Part shown: piece by piece, positions 18,761-29,239 of the stretch
How the letters are laid out: every line of letters begins with the position of its first letter
Numbering within the stretch: the first letter of the stretch is position 1
NCBI GenBank assembly: GCA_012031225.1
Contig: JAAUTZ010000007.1
Location: 16,591-80,179 of the forward strand
Direction: 5' to 3'
Origin: Chloroflexaceae bacterium
Lineage (GTDB): Bacteria; Chloroflexota; Chloroflexia; Chloroflexales; Chloroflexaceae
Length of the DNA stretch: 63,589 bases
Translations under genes and position numbers: made by a program
Notes under the pieces: generated by a model
What the model was told of the DNA's origin: nothing
The model's input: only the letters and a program-made list of their open reading frames with translations
Database searches by the model: none

Positions 18761-19363
18761 ATGTCCCTCCGACTCGTTAGCCGATGGCTCGTTGTGCTAC
18801 TCCTGCTGCTAGGCAGTAGTGCTCTTGTGGGCTGTAGCGGTGCGCCTGCTGCCGCCGATGCCCCGCCGATCATCCCCACCGATCCCCCGTCTATCCCGAT
18901 GCCTGTGCCCTCGCTGCGCTCATCGCCCGTGCCTACGTCTGTGCCCACGCCCACCCTCGCGCCCACGCCCGCTGTGCCCAATGTGTTGCCGGTGATCCCG
19001 ATCACCATTGGCGACCACACCCTGCAAGCCGAAGTGGTCAGCACCTTTGCCACCCGCGCTCAAGGCTTGATGTACCGTGAGGAACTAGCCGCCGATCAGG
19101 GCATGTTGTTCGTGTTTGCCGATGACCAGTTGCGGAACTTCTGGATGCGAAACACGCGCATCCCGCTCTCGATTGCCTACCTTGATGCCGATCAGCGCAT
19201 CATCAACATCCTTGATATGGAGCCGTTCGATGAGTCGCTCTACCCATCTGCCGCACCCGCCCGCTATGCCCTTGAAGTCAATCAGGGCTGGTTTGCAGAA
19301 CGCGGTATTGTTGCCGGTGATCTGGTAGAATTAATCTTGCCAGATGATCTTGTGATCGAATAA
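18761..19363 (+). CDS. DUF192 family lipoprotein
   Basis: About 200 residues. The N-terminus is a lipoprotein signal (hydrophobic stretch ending LVGC), followed by a Pro/Thr-rich spacer to about residue 75 and a DUF192 domain. Conserved DUF192 features are visible: TRAQGLMYREEL, GMLFVF, FWMRNTRIPLSIAYLD and ALEVNQGWF. The function of the domain is unknown; it is a small extracytoplasmic beta-rich fold. The ATG at 18761 is chosen because it opens the lipoprotein signal. The mutase genes begin 28 bases downstream without an obvious promoter, so co-transcription is likely though a shared function is not evident. Confidence 0.87.
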   Translation: MSLRLVSRWLVVLLLLLGSSALVGCSGAPAAADAPPIIPTDPPSIPMPVPSLRSSPVPTSVPTPTLAPTPAVPNVLPVIPITIGDHTLQAEVVSTFATRAQGLMYREELAADQGMLFVFADDQLRNFWMRNTRIPLSIAYLDADQRIINILDMEPFDESLYPSAAPARYALEVNQGWFAERGIVAGDLVELILPDDLVIE

Positions 19364-19391
19364 TTCATCAATAGTAAGCTGGAGGTGCTCT

Positions 19392-21488
19392 ATGACGACA
19401 CCCGACACCGCCCTATTCGCAGAGTTTACCGCGCCCTCGTATGCGGAGTGGCGGGCAGAGGCGGAACGCTCCCTCAAAGGCGTAGATTTCGAGCGTAGGC
19501 TGATCCGTAAGACCTACGAAGGTCTTATGATTAAGCCGCTGTATGTACAAGAAGATGTAGCCACCCTGCCGCACCTTGATAGTCTACCGGGCGTAGCTCC
19601 GTTCCTGCGGGCCGCAACGGCAACCGGCTATCTGGTGCAGGTGTGGCAGATTGCCCAAGAATTGCCCTACCCCACCGCAAGCGCATTCAATCAAGCGATA
19701 CGGTCTGATCTTGAACGTGGGCAGACGGCAGTCGTGCTGTTGCCGGATCTAGCGACGCGGCTCGGCCTTGATCCCGATCAGGCTGAGGTAGGGATGGTTG
19801 GGGCGGGCGGCACATCCCTCGCCACCGCCAATGATCTCGCGCAGGCGTTGGCCGGCGTTGACTTGAGCCGCACGCCGGTGTACATCGAGGCAGGCTTGGT
19901 TGCTGTGCCGCTTGCGGCATTGCTGCTCAGTGCCCTCCGCGAAAGTGGTACACCCCTGCACGCCCTGCGCGGCAGCCTTGCCAGCGATCCGCTTGGCAGC
20001 CTTGCGACGGCAGGGAGCCTGCCAGTTGCCCTGCCCCAGCTGTATGCCGAGCTGGCCGCCCTGACGGGCTGGGCGCACGACAACGCGCCCCAACTCGCAA
20101 CGCTCAATGTTGATGCCAGCATCTACCACAATAGCGGTGGGCATGCGGTGCAGGAACTCGCCTTTGCGATGGCAACGGCGGTGGACTACCTGCGCGAGAT
20201 GCAAGCGCACCAGTTGCACATAGATACGGTTGCGCCGCGCCTGCACTTCAGCTTTGCCGTGGGGGCCAACTTCTTTATGGAGATCGCCAAGCTCCGGGCT
20301 GCCCGCCTGCTGTGGTCTCGCATCGTTGCCGCATTTGGGGGGAGTACCGCCAGCCAGCAGATCCACCTGCATGCTCGCACCGCGCTATGGAATGTCACCC
20401 GCACCGATCCCTACGTAAATATGCTGCGAAGTACGACGGAAGCCTTTGCCGCCGCGCTGGGCGGCTGCGAAAGCCTGACCGTCGCGCCCTTTGATACGGT
20501 CTTCGGCTTGCCCGATGAGTTCTCGCGGCGCACGGCTCGCAACATGCAACTGGTGCTGCAAAACGAATGCTACCTGCCCCAAGTGATTGATCCGGCGGGC
20601 GGTTCGTGGTATCTCGAATGCTTGACCGACGAACTGGCGCGTGCCGCGTGGGGGCTGTTTCAGGACGTTGAGAAGCAGGGGGGCATGCTTGCCGCATTGC
20701 AGGCGGGCTTGCCGCAGGCCCAAGTTGCCGCCACTGCCGCCGAACGAGCCAAGAGCCTCGCCTCCCGCAAGGACGTGCTCGTGGGTACGAACATGTACGC
20801 GAATGCGAAAGAGAAACCACACGCTAGCCACCTGCCCGACTACGCGGCGGTGCAGCAGGAGCGGGCCGGTCAGGTCGCCGCCCAACGCACCGCCGCCCCA
20901 ACCGCGCCGCTCGCCTCCGCCGACCTGCTCGCCAGTGGCGCACCGCAAGGAGCGACCATCGGCACGCTGACACAGGCTCTGCGCGGCAATACCGAAGCGT
21001 CTAGCGTGAGCATTCCGCCGCTGCATCTGCATCGCCTCGCAGAGCCGTTTGAGCAACTGCGCGAAGCAGCCTATGCCCACGCCGAGCAGCACGGGCAGCC
21101 GCCGTTGGTGTTCCTTGCCACAATGGGGCCTGTCGCGCAGCACAAACCGCGTGCCGAATTCGCACGCGGCTTCTTCGAGGTTGGGGGCTTTGCCGTGCAG
21201 GATGGCGGCATCCTCGAAACCCCCGAAGCTGCGGTGCAAGCCGCGCTCGCCAGTGCGGCCCCCATCGTGGTAATCTGTTCAACTGATGATACCTATCCGG
21301 AGCTTGTGCCACCGATTACGCAGCAGCTCAAAGCCGCCCAGCCGGAGGTGCAAGTTGTGCTAGCGGGCTACCCGCAAGACCAGATCGCCGCGCACCAAGC
21401 GGCCGGCGTAGATGCCTTTATTCACCTTCGAGCCAACGTCTATGAAACCCTTACCAACCTTCAGCAAACGATAGGAGTGCGTGCATGA
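19392..21488 (+). CDS. mutA: methylmalonyl-CoA mutase small (beta) subunit
   Basis: 698 residues. It pairs with the next gene to form the adenosylcobalamin-dependent mutase that interconverts methylmalonyl-CoA and succinyl-CoA. The N-terminal TIM-barrel half resembles that of the large subunit (for example [23 protein letters not shown]). The C-terminal region ([22 protein letters not shown]) is a cobalamin-domain relic without the DxHxxG motif, as expected for the non-catalytic subunit. GGAGG is present 9 bases before the ATG. Its stop overlaps the next start by 4 bases (ATGA). Confidence 0.93.
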   Translation: MTTPDTALFAEFTAPSYAEWRAEAERSLKGVDFERRLIRKTYEGLMIKPLYVQEDVATLPHLDSLPGVAPFLRAATATGYLVQVWQIAQELPYPTASAFNQAIRSDLERGQTAVVLLPDLATRLGLDPDQAEVGMVGAGGTSLATANDLAQALAGVDLSRTPVYIEAGLVAVPLAALLLSALRESGTPLHALRGSLASDPLGSLATAGSLPVALPQLYAELAALTGWAHDNAPQLATLNVDASIYHNSGGHAVQELAFAMATAVDYLREMQAHQLHIDTVAPRLHFSFAVGANFFMEIAKLRAARLLWSRIVAAFGGSTASQQIHLHARTALWNVTRTDPYVNMLRSTTEAFAAALGGCESLTVAPFDTVFGLPDEFSRRTARNMQLVLQNECYLPQVIDPAGGSWYLECLTDELARAAWGLFQDVEKQGGMLAALQAGLPQAQVAATAAERAKSLASRKDVLVGTNMYANAKEKPHASHLPDYAAVQQERAGQVAAQRTAAPTAPLASADLLASGAPQGATIGTLTQALRGNTEASSVSIPPLHLHRLAEPFEQLREAAYAHAEQHGQPPLVFLATMGPVAQHKPRAEFARGFFEVGGFAVQDGGILETPEAAVQAALASAAPIVVICSTDDTYPELVPPITQQLKAAQPEVQVVLAGYPQDQIAAHQAAGVDAFIHLRANVYETLTNLQQTIGVRA

Positions 21489-23677
21489 CTGCCCCTGATT
21501 TCACCACCCTTGATTATGATACGGCGGCTCAGCCGTTTGCTAGCCCGCCCGATTTCGCGGCGTGGCAAGCCCAAGTCGAAGCCGCCACAGGCAAATCGCT
21601 TGAGGAGCTAGTCGGGCATACGATGGAGCAGATTGATCTGCAACCGTTCTACACCCCCGCCGACACCGCCGGCTTGGAGCATCTCGGCTTTATGTCCGGC
21701 TTGCCGCCCTTCCTGCGGGGGCCTTACCCCACGATGTATGCCACCCGCCCGTGGACGGTACGCCAGTATGCGGGCTTCTCGACGGCAGAGGAGAGCAACG
21801 CCTTCTATCGGCGCAACCTTGCCGCCGGACAGAAGGGCTTGTCGGTGGCGTTTGACCTTGCGACCCACCGTGGCTATGACTCGGATCACCCGCGTGTGGT
21901 TGGCGATGTGGGCAAAGCGGGCGTGGCGATTGACTCGATCCTCGATGCCAAAATCCTGTTTGATCGCATCCCCCTCGATCAGATGTCGGTTTCGATGACG
22001 ATGAACGGCGCGGTGTTGCCTGTCCTCGCGTTCTACATTGTTGCCGCAGAGGAGCAGGGCGTGCCCCAATCCAAGCTGACGGGCACGATCCAGAACGACA
22101 TCCTCAAAGAGTACATGGTTCGCAATACCTACATCTACCCGCCTGAACCTTCGATGCGGGTCATTGCCGACATTTTTGCCCACACCGCGCAGAATATGCC
22201 CAAGTTCAACAGCATCAGCATCTCCGGCTACCATATGCAGGAGGCGGGCGCGACCGCCGATATTGAGCTAGCCTATACCCTCGCCGATGGGCAGGAGTAC
22301 GTCCGTACTGGTATGCGGGCGGGCATGGATGTAGATAGCTTTGCGCCGCGTCTGTCGTTCTTCTGGGCGATTGGCATGAACTACTTTATGGAAGTTGCCA
22401 AGATGCGGGCTGGGCGTATGCTCTGGGCTAAGATCATCAAGCAGTTCGATCCCAAAGACCCGCGCTCGATGTCGCTGCGGACGCACAGCCAAACGTCCGG
22501 CTGGAGCCTGACCGAGCAAGATCCCTTCAACAATGTCGTGCGAACGTGCATCGAAGCCCTCGCGGCCACGCTGGGGCACACCCAATCGCTGCACACCAAC
22601 GCGCTCGATGAGGCGATTGCCCTGCCGACGGACTTCTCGGCGCGGATTGCCCGCAACACGCAACTGTACCTGCAAGATGAGACGGGGATCACCAATGTGG
22701 TGGATCCGTGGGGTGGCTCCTACTACGTCGAAGTCTTGACAGCCGAGCTAGCGCGGCGGGCGTGGAGTCATATTCAGGAAGTGGAGGAGTTGGGGGGCAT
22801 GGCTAAAGCCCTTGAAACCGGCTTGCCCAAGATGCGGATCGAAGAAGCCGCCGCCCGCCGCCAAGCCCGGATTGACTCGGGCAAAGAGGTGATCGTTGGG
22901 GTGAACCGCTATCGCCTCGCCAAAGAAGACCCGATTGAGATTCTGGATGTGGATAATACGGCGGTGCGGATTTCGCAGATCGAACGGCTAGAACGCCTGC
23001 GTGCCGAGCGCGACAGCAGCAAAGTTGAGTCCGTATTGAATGCGATTACGCACAGTGTCGAGACTGGCGAGGGCAACTTGCTGGCATTGGCCGTTGATGC
23101 AGCGCGGTCCCGGGCCACGCTCGGCGAGATTTCGCAGGCAATGGAAAAGGTCTGGGGCCGCCACAAGGCGATCATCCGCTCAATCTCTGGGGTGTACAGC
23201 AGCGAATTTGGCGAGGAAGAAGAGGTCCTGACCGTGCGCCACATGGCGACGGAGTTTGCCGAGCGCGAAGGTCGCCGCCCGCGTATCCTTGTCGCCAAGA
23301 TGGGGCAGGATGGGCATGATCGCGGGGCTAAGGTGATCTCCACCGCATTTGCCGATCTGGGCTTCGACGTGGATATAGGCCCCCTGTTCCAGACCCCAGA
23401 TGAAGTTGCCAAGCAAGCTGTCGAGAACGACGTGCATGTGGTTGGGATTAGCTCGCTGGCGGCAGGGCACAAGACGCTGCTTCCGCAACTGATCGAGGAG
23501 CTAGGCAAGCTAGGCCGCGAGGATATTATGGTGGTGATTGGCGGGGTGATCCCCTTCCAAGATTACGAGTTCCTCAAGCAGAATGGCGCAGCAGCGATCT
23601 TTGGGCCGGGCACGGTTATTCCGGTAGCGGCGCAGCAGGTGCTGCGTGAGCTGGATGCCCGCCTCGCGGTGGATTAG
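21485..23677 (+). CDS. mutB: methylmalonyl-CoA mutase large (alpha) subunit
   Basis: 730 residues, the catalytic subunit. The substrate-binding barrel fills about residues 30-570 ([39 protein letters not shown]). The C-terminal cobalamin-binding domain has the base-off/His-on motif [12 protein letters not shown] with DxHxxG. The reaction joins propionyl-CoA metabolism to succinyl-CoA; in Chloroflexia it can serve propionate breakdown or the 3-hydroxypropionate route, and the window does not show which. It is translationally coupled to the small subunit and followed 4 bases later by the G-protein chaperone gene. Confidence 0.97.
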   Translation: MTAPDFTTLDYDTAAQPFASPPDFAAWQAQVEAATGKSLEELVGHTMEQIDLQPFYTPADTAGLEHLGFMSGLPPFLRGPYPTMYATRPWTVRQYAGFSTAEESNAFYRRNLAAGQKGLSVAFDLATHRGYDSDHPRVVGDVGKAGVAIDSILDAKILFDRIPLDQMSVSMTMNGAVLPVLAFYIVAAEEQGVPQSKLTGTIQNDILKEYMVRNTYIYPPEPSMRVIADIFAHTAQNMPKFNSISISGYHMQEAGATADIELAYTLADGQEYVRTGMRAGMDVDSFAPRLSFFWAIGMNYFMEVAKMRAGRMLWAKIIKQFDPKDPRSMSLRTHSQTSGWSLTEQDPFNNVVRTCIEALAATLGHTQSLHTNALDEAIALPTDFSARIARNTQLYLQDETGITNVVDPWGGSYYVEVLTAELARRAWSHIQEVEELGGMAKALETGLPKMRIEEAAARRQARIDSGKEVIVGVNRYRLAKEDPIEILDVDNTAVRISQIERLERLRAERDSSKVESVLNAITHSVETGEGNLLALAVDAARSRATLGEISQAMEKVWGRHKAIIRSISGVYSSEFGEEEEVLTVRHMATEFAEREGRRPRILVAKMGQDGHDRGAKVISTAFADLGFDVDIGPLFQTPDEVAKQAVENDVHVVGISSLAAGHKTLLPQLIEELGKLGREDIMVVIGGVIPFQDYEFLKQNGAAAIFGPGTVIPVAAQQVLRELDARLAVD

Positions 23678-23681
23678 GGAT

Positions 23682-24788
23682 ATGCCAGATCAGCCATATC
23701 GGCCTGAGTGGGTGCCACCTGATGCAGACCATCGGTTTACCACACAGGTGGTGCCCGGCTCGCCTGCCGACGCAGAACAACCAGCCCCACTTGCACACCC
23801 GCGTCGGCGCAGGCTCACGGTGGATGAGTATGTGCAAGGGGTGCGTGAAGGCAACCGCACCGTGCTGGCGCAGGCGATCACCTTGATTGAGAGCAACGCA
23901 CCCACGCACCTTGCCACCGCGCAGGAGGTCTTGCGCCAGCTGTTGCCGTACACCGGCAACAGCATTCGCGTGGGGATTACGGGTGTGCCGGGGGTGGGCA
24001 AAAGCACCTTCATTGAAGCACTGGGGCTGCACCTGTGTGAGCAGGGGCATCACGTTGCCGTGCTTGCCGTAGACCCTAGCAGTAGTGTGACGGGGGGCAG
24101 TATTCTCGGTGACAAAACCCGGATGGAGTTACTCACGCGCCACCCGCAGGCATTCATCCGCCCCTCGCCGACGGGGGGCACGCTGGGTGGCGTAGCCCGC
24201 AAGAGCCGCGAAACGATGCTGGTGTGCGAGGCGGCCGGCTTCGATGTGGTTCTGGTTGAGACGGTCGGGGTGGGCCAGAGCGAGATCACCGTGCGCTCGA
24301 TGGTGGACTTCTTCCTGCTGCTGATGCTCGCGGGCGCGGGTGACGAGTTGCAGGGCATCAAGAAGGGCGTGATCGAGATTGCCGATGCGTTGCTCTTCAC
24401 CAAAGCGGATGGCGACAACAGCCTGCGGACGCAGGCGGCGCGGGTCGAATTTGAGCGGGCGTTGCGCTTTGTAGGGGCGGCAACCGAAGGCTGGAAAACC
24501 CGCGCCTACACTTGCTCGGCCGTGACAGGGGTGGGCATTGCTGACATCTGGGCAGTCGTGGAGCAGTTCCGTGAGCAGACGAGCCAATCGGGTGCATTTA
24601 CCGCTCGCCGCCAGCAGCAGGCACTGGATTGGATGTATAGCATGATCGAGGAACAACTCAAGACGGCTTTCTTCGCGCATGCGGGGGTGAAGGCGGCGCG
24701 GCGTAGCACCGAGCGGCAAGTCGCGGCGGGAACCTTGCCAGCCACGCTTGCCGCGCAACAGTTGCTCACGACCTTTCGGGGCGGGTAG
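23682..24788 (+). CDS. meaB: methylmalonyl-CoA mutase-associated GTPase MeaB
   Basis: About 368 residues of the MeaB/ArgK G3E GTPase family, which loads intact adenosylcobalamin onto the mutase and protects it. The P-loop GVPGVGKST is near residue 102, followed by LAVDPSSSVTGGSILGDKTRM, the Walker B/switch region VVLVETVGVGQSE and the base-recognition FTKADGD. The ATG at 23682 follows the mutB stop by 4 bases and begins the family-like N-terminus; the ORF could be opened upstream but would overlap mutB. It is the last gene of the operon, ending in a strong hairpin. Confidence 0.96.
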   Translation: MPDQPYRPEWVPPDADHRFTTQVVPGSPADAEQPAPLAHPRRRRLTVDEYVQGVREGNRTVLAQAITLIESNAPTHLATAQEVLRQLLPYTGNSIRVGITGVPGVGKSTFIEALGLHLCEQGHHVAVLAVDPSSSVTGGSILGDKTRMELLTRHPQAFIRPSPTGGTLGGVARKSRETMLVCEAAGFDVVLVETVGVGQSEITVRSMVDFFLLLMLAGAGDELQGIKKGVIEIADALLFTKADGDNSLRTQAARVEFERALRFVGAATEGWKTRAYTCSAVTGVGIADIWAVVEQFREQTSQSGAFTARRQQQALDWMYSMIEEQLKTAFFAHAGVKAARRSTERQVAAGTLPATLAAQQLLTTFRGG

Positions 24789-24816
24789 CGCATCCCCGGA
24801 CATGCGCCACCCGCCC
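24779..24816. terminator. bidirectional terminator-like hairpin between meaB and the LGFP-repeat gene
   Basis: GGGCGGGT (24779-24786) and GCGCAT (24788-24793) pair with ATGCGC (24802-24807) and ACCCGCCC (24809-24816) with a single internal mismatch and an 8-base loop. It spans the meaB stop and sits between two convergent genes. No clear U-run. Confidence 0.6.
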
Positions 24817-24838
24817 TCTGGGTGCTGCTGCTAGCCTG

Positions 24839-26083
24839 CTAGCGCACGACCAGCACCTCTGTCGTCTGATCGAGCCGCCCAAAGGCATAGACCTTGCCCG
24901 TGCGCTGATCGTAGAACATCACACCGAGATTGTTCAGGTCGTTGTAGATGTTGTCGAAGATCACCACATCGGCAAGGTTCTCGCGCCCCTCGCTTTCGGT
25001 AGCCCAGCCGAGCCGATCCCGAATGGTCGAGTCGTTGATCCACAGCTTGCCGAAGCCGCCCCACGGCGCATACAGATCGCGGCGCGGCGGGCGCACATTG
25101 GGGCGCATCGGGTCAATCCCGGCCACCCACGTATCGTTGTAGCGTTGGAAGGTAGGCCCCGGAAATACACTGAAGATGAACCGATTTGCCATCGTGAAGG
25201 GCACTTCCGCGCCGCGTGTGCTCAGGTTGAGCCACGCCATCTCGCCGCGCTCAAAGTTCTGGAAAGCCGCATTCACATCGCGCACGTAGCTACGCGGGCA
25301 GCCCAGCACCGCGCGGAAGGGCAGTTGTTCATACGCCCGTAGGAACAGCGCGTCGCGTTCGTTGCTGGTGCTAAAGAACTGGCGCACACACTCCGGCGTA
25401 ACGCCCGGCTGCGGCAAGCCCGGATTGGGTGGGGTGGGCGGCAGGGCTTGGAAGTTCAGCACCTCATCGCCCAGCAAGCCCAGCAGCACGGGCAAGCCGG
25501 GCAGTTCATTATGCAGCTCCATGCGCCGCCGCTCGAAGTATTGCACCAGCCCCGTCCAGTTGCCAATCGTCTCAACCAATGGCTCGGTGATGGGGAAGCC
25601 AAAGCGAGCCAAGCCGCCATTGGCTTCCCAGTAATCGCGGAAGGGTGGGCACAGGCTATGCCCCGTCTCGGCAAAGTAGCGGCAGGCGGTGGGGACTTGG
25701 AGCGGGTTCACACCCTCAAACGAAGTTTGCCACGGGCGGTTCTGGAGTTCGAGCAGGCGCACGCCGAGCCGCCCGGCCAGCACACCTTGCGCCGCGTGGT
25801 CTTCCAAGCGATCCCGCTCAAACCACTGCACAGGGCCCGTCCAGCCCTCTACGGTGCCAATCTGGAGCGGGGTGATCGGGTAGCCAAAGACGGCCAAGCC
25901 GCCGTTATCTTCCCAATAGACCCGCACCGCCCCCGCAATGCACTGCCCCGTTTCGGGGAAGCAGCGTGCGCCCAGATCGCGTTCTTGGGCGGCGGCGGGC
26001 ACCGCCGATGGGGCCGATAGCGGCAGCAACAGGGCTAGCAGCAACGTGCCCAGCCAGCCGTAACGCCAATGTATCAATCGCAT
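24839..26083 (-). CDS. secreted LGFP-like repeat protein
   Basis: About 414 residues with a signal peptide (WLGTLLLALLLPLSAPSA, cleavage near AAAQ). Two repeats of roughly 75 residues follow: one has ETGQCIAGAVRVYWEDNGGL then FGYPITPLQ and the other ETGHSLCPPFRDYWEANGG then FGFPITEPL; each continues with a Trp-Thr-Gly and QWFER/QYFER segment. The C-terminal half (from about residue 200) is not recognised but keeps short similar turns (LGCPRSY, LGWATESEG). Related modules occur in the M14 carboxypeptidase of this window. Surface binding is an inference from the known wall association of LGFP repeats. The ATG at 26083 has AAGGAG upstream and is preferred to one 24 bases earlier. Confidence 0.75.
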   Translation of the reverse strand: MRLIHWRYGWLGTLLLALLLPLSAPSAVPAAAQERDLGARCFPETGQCIAGAVRVYWEDNGGLAVFGYPITPLQIGTVEGWTGPVQWFERDRLEDHAAQGVLAGRLGVRLLELQNRPWQTSFEGVNPLQVPTACRYFAETGHSLCPPFRDYWEANGGLARFGFPITEPLVETIGNWTGLVQYFERRRMELHNELPGLPVLLGLLGDEVLNFQALPPTPPNPGLPQPGVTPECVRQFFSTSNERDALFLRAYEQLPFRAVLGCPRSYVRDVNAAFQNFERGEMAWLNLSTRGAEVPFTMANRFIFSVFPGPTFQRYNDTWVAGIDPMRPNVRPPRRDLYAPWGGFGKLWINDSTIRDRLGWATESEGRENLADVVIFDNIYNDLNNLGVMFYDQRTGKVYAFGRLDQTTEVLVVR

Positions 26084-26286
26084 ACCAGTTCTCCTTGTGG
26101 TCGTCATTCGCAGCAGCCGCAGGGGTGCGTGCTGCTAATCATAAACGTGCTATTACCTGTATTCTACCGTTCCGTGCCGACTCTGACAACGGGTGCGGCA
26201 AACACGGGGTAGTTGCCTCGTTGCGCTACATTCTTTTAGGAGGGAGTAAAATGCGATCTAGATAGCTAGTTTCGCGCTACCTTTTC

Positions 26287-26295
26287 TGCTACAAT
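26287..26295 (+). promoter_or_regulatory. candidate extended -10 promoter for the diguanylate cyclase
   Basis: TG, one base, then TACAAT (26290-26295), about 85 bases before the start codon in a 296-base gap that otherwise holds no gene. No clear -35. Confidence 0.35.
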
Positions 26296-26379
26296 GAGGG
26301 TGAGATCGTATGAGGTCTATATAGTTGAAAAAACAATGATGTCTTCTGAAAGATTGCTCTAGAAATACGAGATGCAGCT

Positions 26380-28227
26380 ATGGGCATATTTTACGACCTG
26401 CCGCAATGTGGCGCGGGTATGCACGAAGATGCACCCCTGCGGCAGCAGCTTGCCCACCTCCAACAGCAAGTTGCCGAATTACAAGCTACGTGTGAACGAC
26501 TCCAAACAATTGCCGATGCTGTTTACAATTGGGAGTATTGGCTTGCGCCGGATGGTGAGGTGGTGTACATCTCGCCCGCTTGCGAGCGGATCTGTGGCTA
26601 TCACCCGGCTGAGTTCCGTGCCAATCCACAGCTGTTTACGCAGATCATCCATCCCGCCGAACGCGCAGCCGTGAGCCGCTATTGGCGGCGCGGCTGTAGC
26701 TCGGCGTTGCCCCACGAACGCACCTTCCGCATCCGCACCAAAGATGGACAAGAACGCTGGCTCCACCACACCTGCCGGACCCTCACGACGGCGGCGGGGG
26801 TGGTGCAGGGGCAGTGGCATAGCCTGACCGACATTACCGAGCAGCAGCATGCCCAAGCCCAACTGCGTGAGAGCCAAGCCCAATTGCAAGCGATCTTTGA
26901 GAATGCGTCGGCAGGGATTGCCGTAGCCACGATCAACGGTAAGATCATCATGGCCAATCAGCAAGTCACCGAGCAGATCGGTTACAGCCGCATCGAGCTA
27001 GCGCAGATGCCCATGTTTACGACGCTTGATCCTGCATACCATGAGTTGGTAAAAGCGTACATTGCCAAGCTCTTCACTGGGGCTATTACGAGCTTTCGGC
27101 TTGAGCTACCGTTGTTCACCAAAACGGGCAAAATCTTTTGGGCCGATGCGGCGATCAGCCCAATCCGCGACTACGACGGGGCTGTGCGGGGATTGATGGG
27201 GATTATCCAAGACATCACCGAGCGCAGGCGGGTGGAGGCTGCGCTGCACGAGCAGCAACATTTTGTACGGAAGATCGCCCAAACGATACCGAGCATTTTG
27301 TATGTGTATGATCGGCATGAAGACTACAATGTCTATATCAATCGCCAAGTAACGGCGGTATTGGGCTATACGCCGGAAGAGATCCAAACGATGGGGCGTG
27401 ATCTCAAGCGGCTGATCATGCATCCCGATGATGTGCCGCGCTTGCTGGCGAATCGTGACCAGCTGCTGCACGCCGATGATGATGCGGTGTCTACGCTGGA
27501 GTATCGCATCCGCCACCGCAATGGGGCGTGGCGGTGGCTACGGAGCCAAGAGGCAGTATTCACGCGCAATGCAGAGGGGCAGGTGGTGCAGCTGCTGGGG
27601 GTGGCGCAGGATATTACGACGTGCAAGTCTGAGGAGGAGCGGCTACAGGCGGCAGAAGCCCAGCTGCATTTCCAAGCGACGCACGATGCGCTGACGGGGC
27701 TGCACAATCGGCGCTATCTGGATGAGATGCTGCCCCGCCTGCTGGCTGAACCTGCGAACCAGCCGATCAGTGTGCTGATGCTTGATATAGACTACTTCAA
27801 ACGGATCAATGATAACTTTGGGCACGATGCAGGCGATGCGCTGCTACGGGCGATTGGGGCATTACTGGCAGCGCACTTGCGGCGGGCAGATATTGTTTGT
27901 CGGTATGGGGGCGAGGAGTTTGTGCTGATCCTGCCGCATACACCGTTGGATGCGGCGGGGGCCCGTGCTGAAGAACTGCGCCAGAGCATCACGGCATTAG
28001 TAGTGGAGCACGAGGGGTGTACCCTTGATGCGGTTACGTTATCTGGGGGTGTAGCAAGCGCACCCCTCCATGGCACAACGGCCGATGCCTGCCTGCGGGC
28101 GGCGGATGCAGCCCTGTACCGGGCGAAACGCAACGGGCGCAATCAGGTGGCGGTAGCTCAGCCCGATCTGCCTCCCCAGCCCAACGATGATCTAGGCGGG
28201 CACTTGCTGGGTGAGGCAGTGGAATGA
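26380..28227 (+). CDS. triple-PAS diguanylate cyclase (GGDEF)
   Basis: 615 residues, no membrane segment, so cytoplasmic. After a short coiled-coil-like Gln-rich stretch come three PAS domains with PAC tails: about residues 45-160 (ends SLTDITEQQ), 165-285 (ends GIIQDITERR) and 295-415 (ends GVAQDITTC). The C-terminal GGDEF domain (about 430-595) has an intact active loop YGGEEF and, five residues before it, RRAD, a feedback-inhibition I-site. It should make cyclic di-GMP in response to signals sensed by the PAS domains; the ligands cannot be told. The ribosome-binding site is weak; an ATG 39 bases later is an alternative start. Its 3' end overlaps the convergent aguA by 36 bases. Confidence 0.92.
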   Translation: MGIFYDLPQCGAGMHEDAPLRQQLAHLQQQVAELQATCERLQTIADAVYNWEYWLAPDGEVVYISPACERICGYHPAEFRANPQLFTQIIHPAERAAVSRYWRRGCSSALPHERTFRIRTKDGQERWLHHTCRTLTTAAGVVQGQWHSLTDITEQQHAQAQLRESQAQLQAIFENASAGIAVATINGKIIMANQQVTEQIGYSRIELAQMPMFTTLDPAYHELVKAYIAKLFTGAITSFRLELPLFTKTGKIFWADAAISPIRDYDGAVRGLMGIIQDITERRRVEAALHEQQHFVRKIAQTIPSILYVYDRHEDYNVYINRQVTAVLGYTPEEIQTMGRDLKRLIMHPDDVPRLLANRDQLLHADDDAVSTLEYRIRHRNGAWRWLRSQEAVFTRNAEGQVVQLLGVAQDITTCKSEEERLQAAEAQLHFQATHDALTGLHNRRYLDEMLPRLLAEPANQPISVLMLDIDYFKRINDNFGHDAGDALLRAIGALLAAHLRRADIVCRYGGEEFVLILPHTPLDAAGARAEELRQSITALVVEHEGCTLDAVTLSGGVASAPLHGTTADACLRAADAALYRAKRNGRNQVAVAQPDLPPQPNDDLGGHLLGEAVE

Positions 28228-29235
28228 GCCACGCCCCCACACAATATCGGTTGAGTCAACCCCGATCACGGTGCGTTCGGGGAAGCACGCCTGCACTATC
28301 TGGCGGGCCTGTTCATCCGTCGCTGGGTGGCGGTAGGTGGGCAGTAGCACGACCCGATTGGCGATGTAGAAATTGGCATAGCTGGCGGGTAGGCGGATCC
28401 CTTCGTGGACGATAGCGGGCGGCATCGGCAGGCGGATAATGCGGAAGGGCTTGCCGTCCTGATCAGTCATTGCCTGTAGGCGGCGCAGGTTCTCCTGTAG
28501 GGCGGCGTAGTTCACATCGTTGGGGTCATCCTCAACCGCAGTGACAATGGTGGTGGTGCTGACAAAGCGCGTGAGATCGTCTACGTGCCCGTCGGTGTCG
28601 TCGCCCTCAATCCCGGCACCAAGCCACAGGATCAGCTCCACCCCAAGCATATCACGCAGGCGTTGCTCGATCTGGGCGCGGCTCAGGTGCGGGTTGCGGT
28701 TGGGGTGGAGCAGGCAGGCTTCGGTGGTGAGCAGCACGCCATTGCCATTGACCTCAATCGAGCCGCCTTCTAACACCATGCCGCCCGGCACAACGGGTAC
28801 GCCGTGTGTCTGAGCCATGTAGGGCGGGATGGCATGATCGTGCGGGTGGGGGTATTTGTTGCCCCACGCATTAAATTGCCACTGGAGCGCAAGGCGACGG
28901 GGCTGATTGGCGGCGGGCTGCGGGTGGCAGACGAAGATCGCGCCATTGTCACGGATCCACGCCTCGTTGGTGGGCAGGCTGTGCAGGTGGATGTCGCCCT
29001 GTGCGCCCGCCTCAGCCAGCCACTGCTGCACCTGCGTGGCGTGGGCGGCATCTTGCACGAGGATATGCACCGGCTCGGAGGGGGCGAGGGCAGCCACCAT
29101 GCGGGCGTAAGCCTGCTGCACGGCGGCGAGCTTGCCGGGCCATGTGAGCGGGTTGTGCGGGAAGGTGAGCCACGTTGCGGCGTGGGCTTCCCACTCGGCG
29201 GGCAGGCGGTAGCCTTGTGCGGCAAGCGTTGACAT
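28192..29235 (-). CDS. aguA: agmatine deiminase
   Basis: 347 residues of the peptidyl-arginine-deiminase-like agmatine deiminase family, which converts agmatine to N-carbamoylputrescine and ammonia. Visible catalytic and binding segments are AWIRDNGA, LEGGSIEVNG, DDTDGHVDD and the C-terminal GRGSFHCLTQQ with the nucleophile Cys and the usual CxTQQ. It starts 4 bases after the stop of the N-carbamoylputrescine amidase gene, and together they make putrescine from agmatine. No arginine decarboxylase lies in the window. Confidence 0.94.
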   Translation of the reverse strand: MSTLAAQGYRLPAEWEAHAATWLTFPHNPLTWPGKLAAVQQAYARMVAALAPSEPVHILVQDAAHATQVQQWLAEAGAQGDIHLHSLPTNEAWIRDNGAIFVCHPQPAANQPRRLALQWQFNAWGNKYPHPHDHAIPPYMAQTHGVPVVPGGMVLEGGSIEVNGNGVLLTTEACLLHPNRNPHLSRAQIEQRLRDMLGVELILWLGAGIEGDDTDGHVDDLTRFVSTTTIVTAVEDDPNDVNYAALQENLRRLQAMTDQDGKPFRIIRLPMPPAIVHEGIRLPASYANFYIANRVVLLPTYRHPATDEQARQIVQACFPERTVIGVDSTDIVWGRGSFHCLTQQVPA

Positions 29236-29239
29236 AATG

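Noticed and set aside
19364-19391. Possible cobalamin riboswitch before the B12-dependent mutase
   Set aside because: Only 28 bases separate the DUF192 gene from mutA, too short for the element, and no B12-box-like sequence was seen.
26236-26266. Four-codon minigene (ATG CGA TCT AGA TAG) behind a strong AGGAGG
   Set aside because: It lies upstream of the likely diguanylate cyclase promoter and is too short to support; probably chance.
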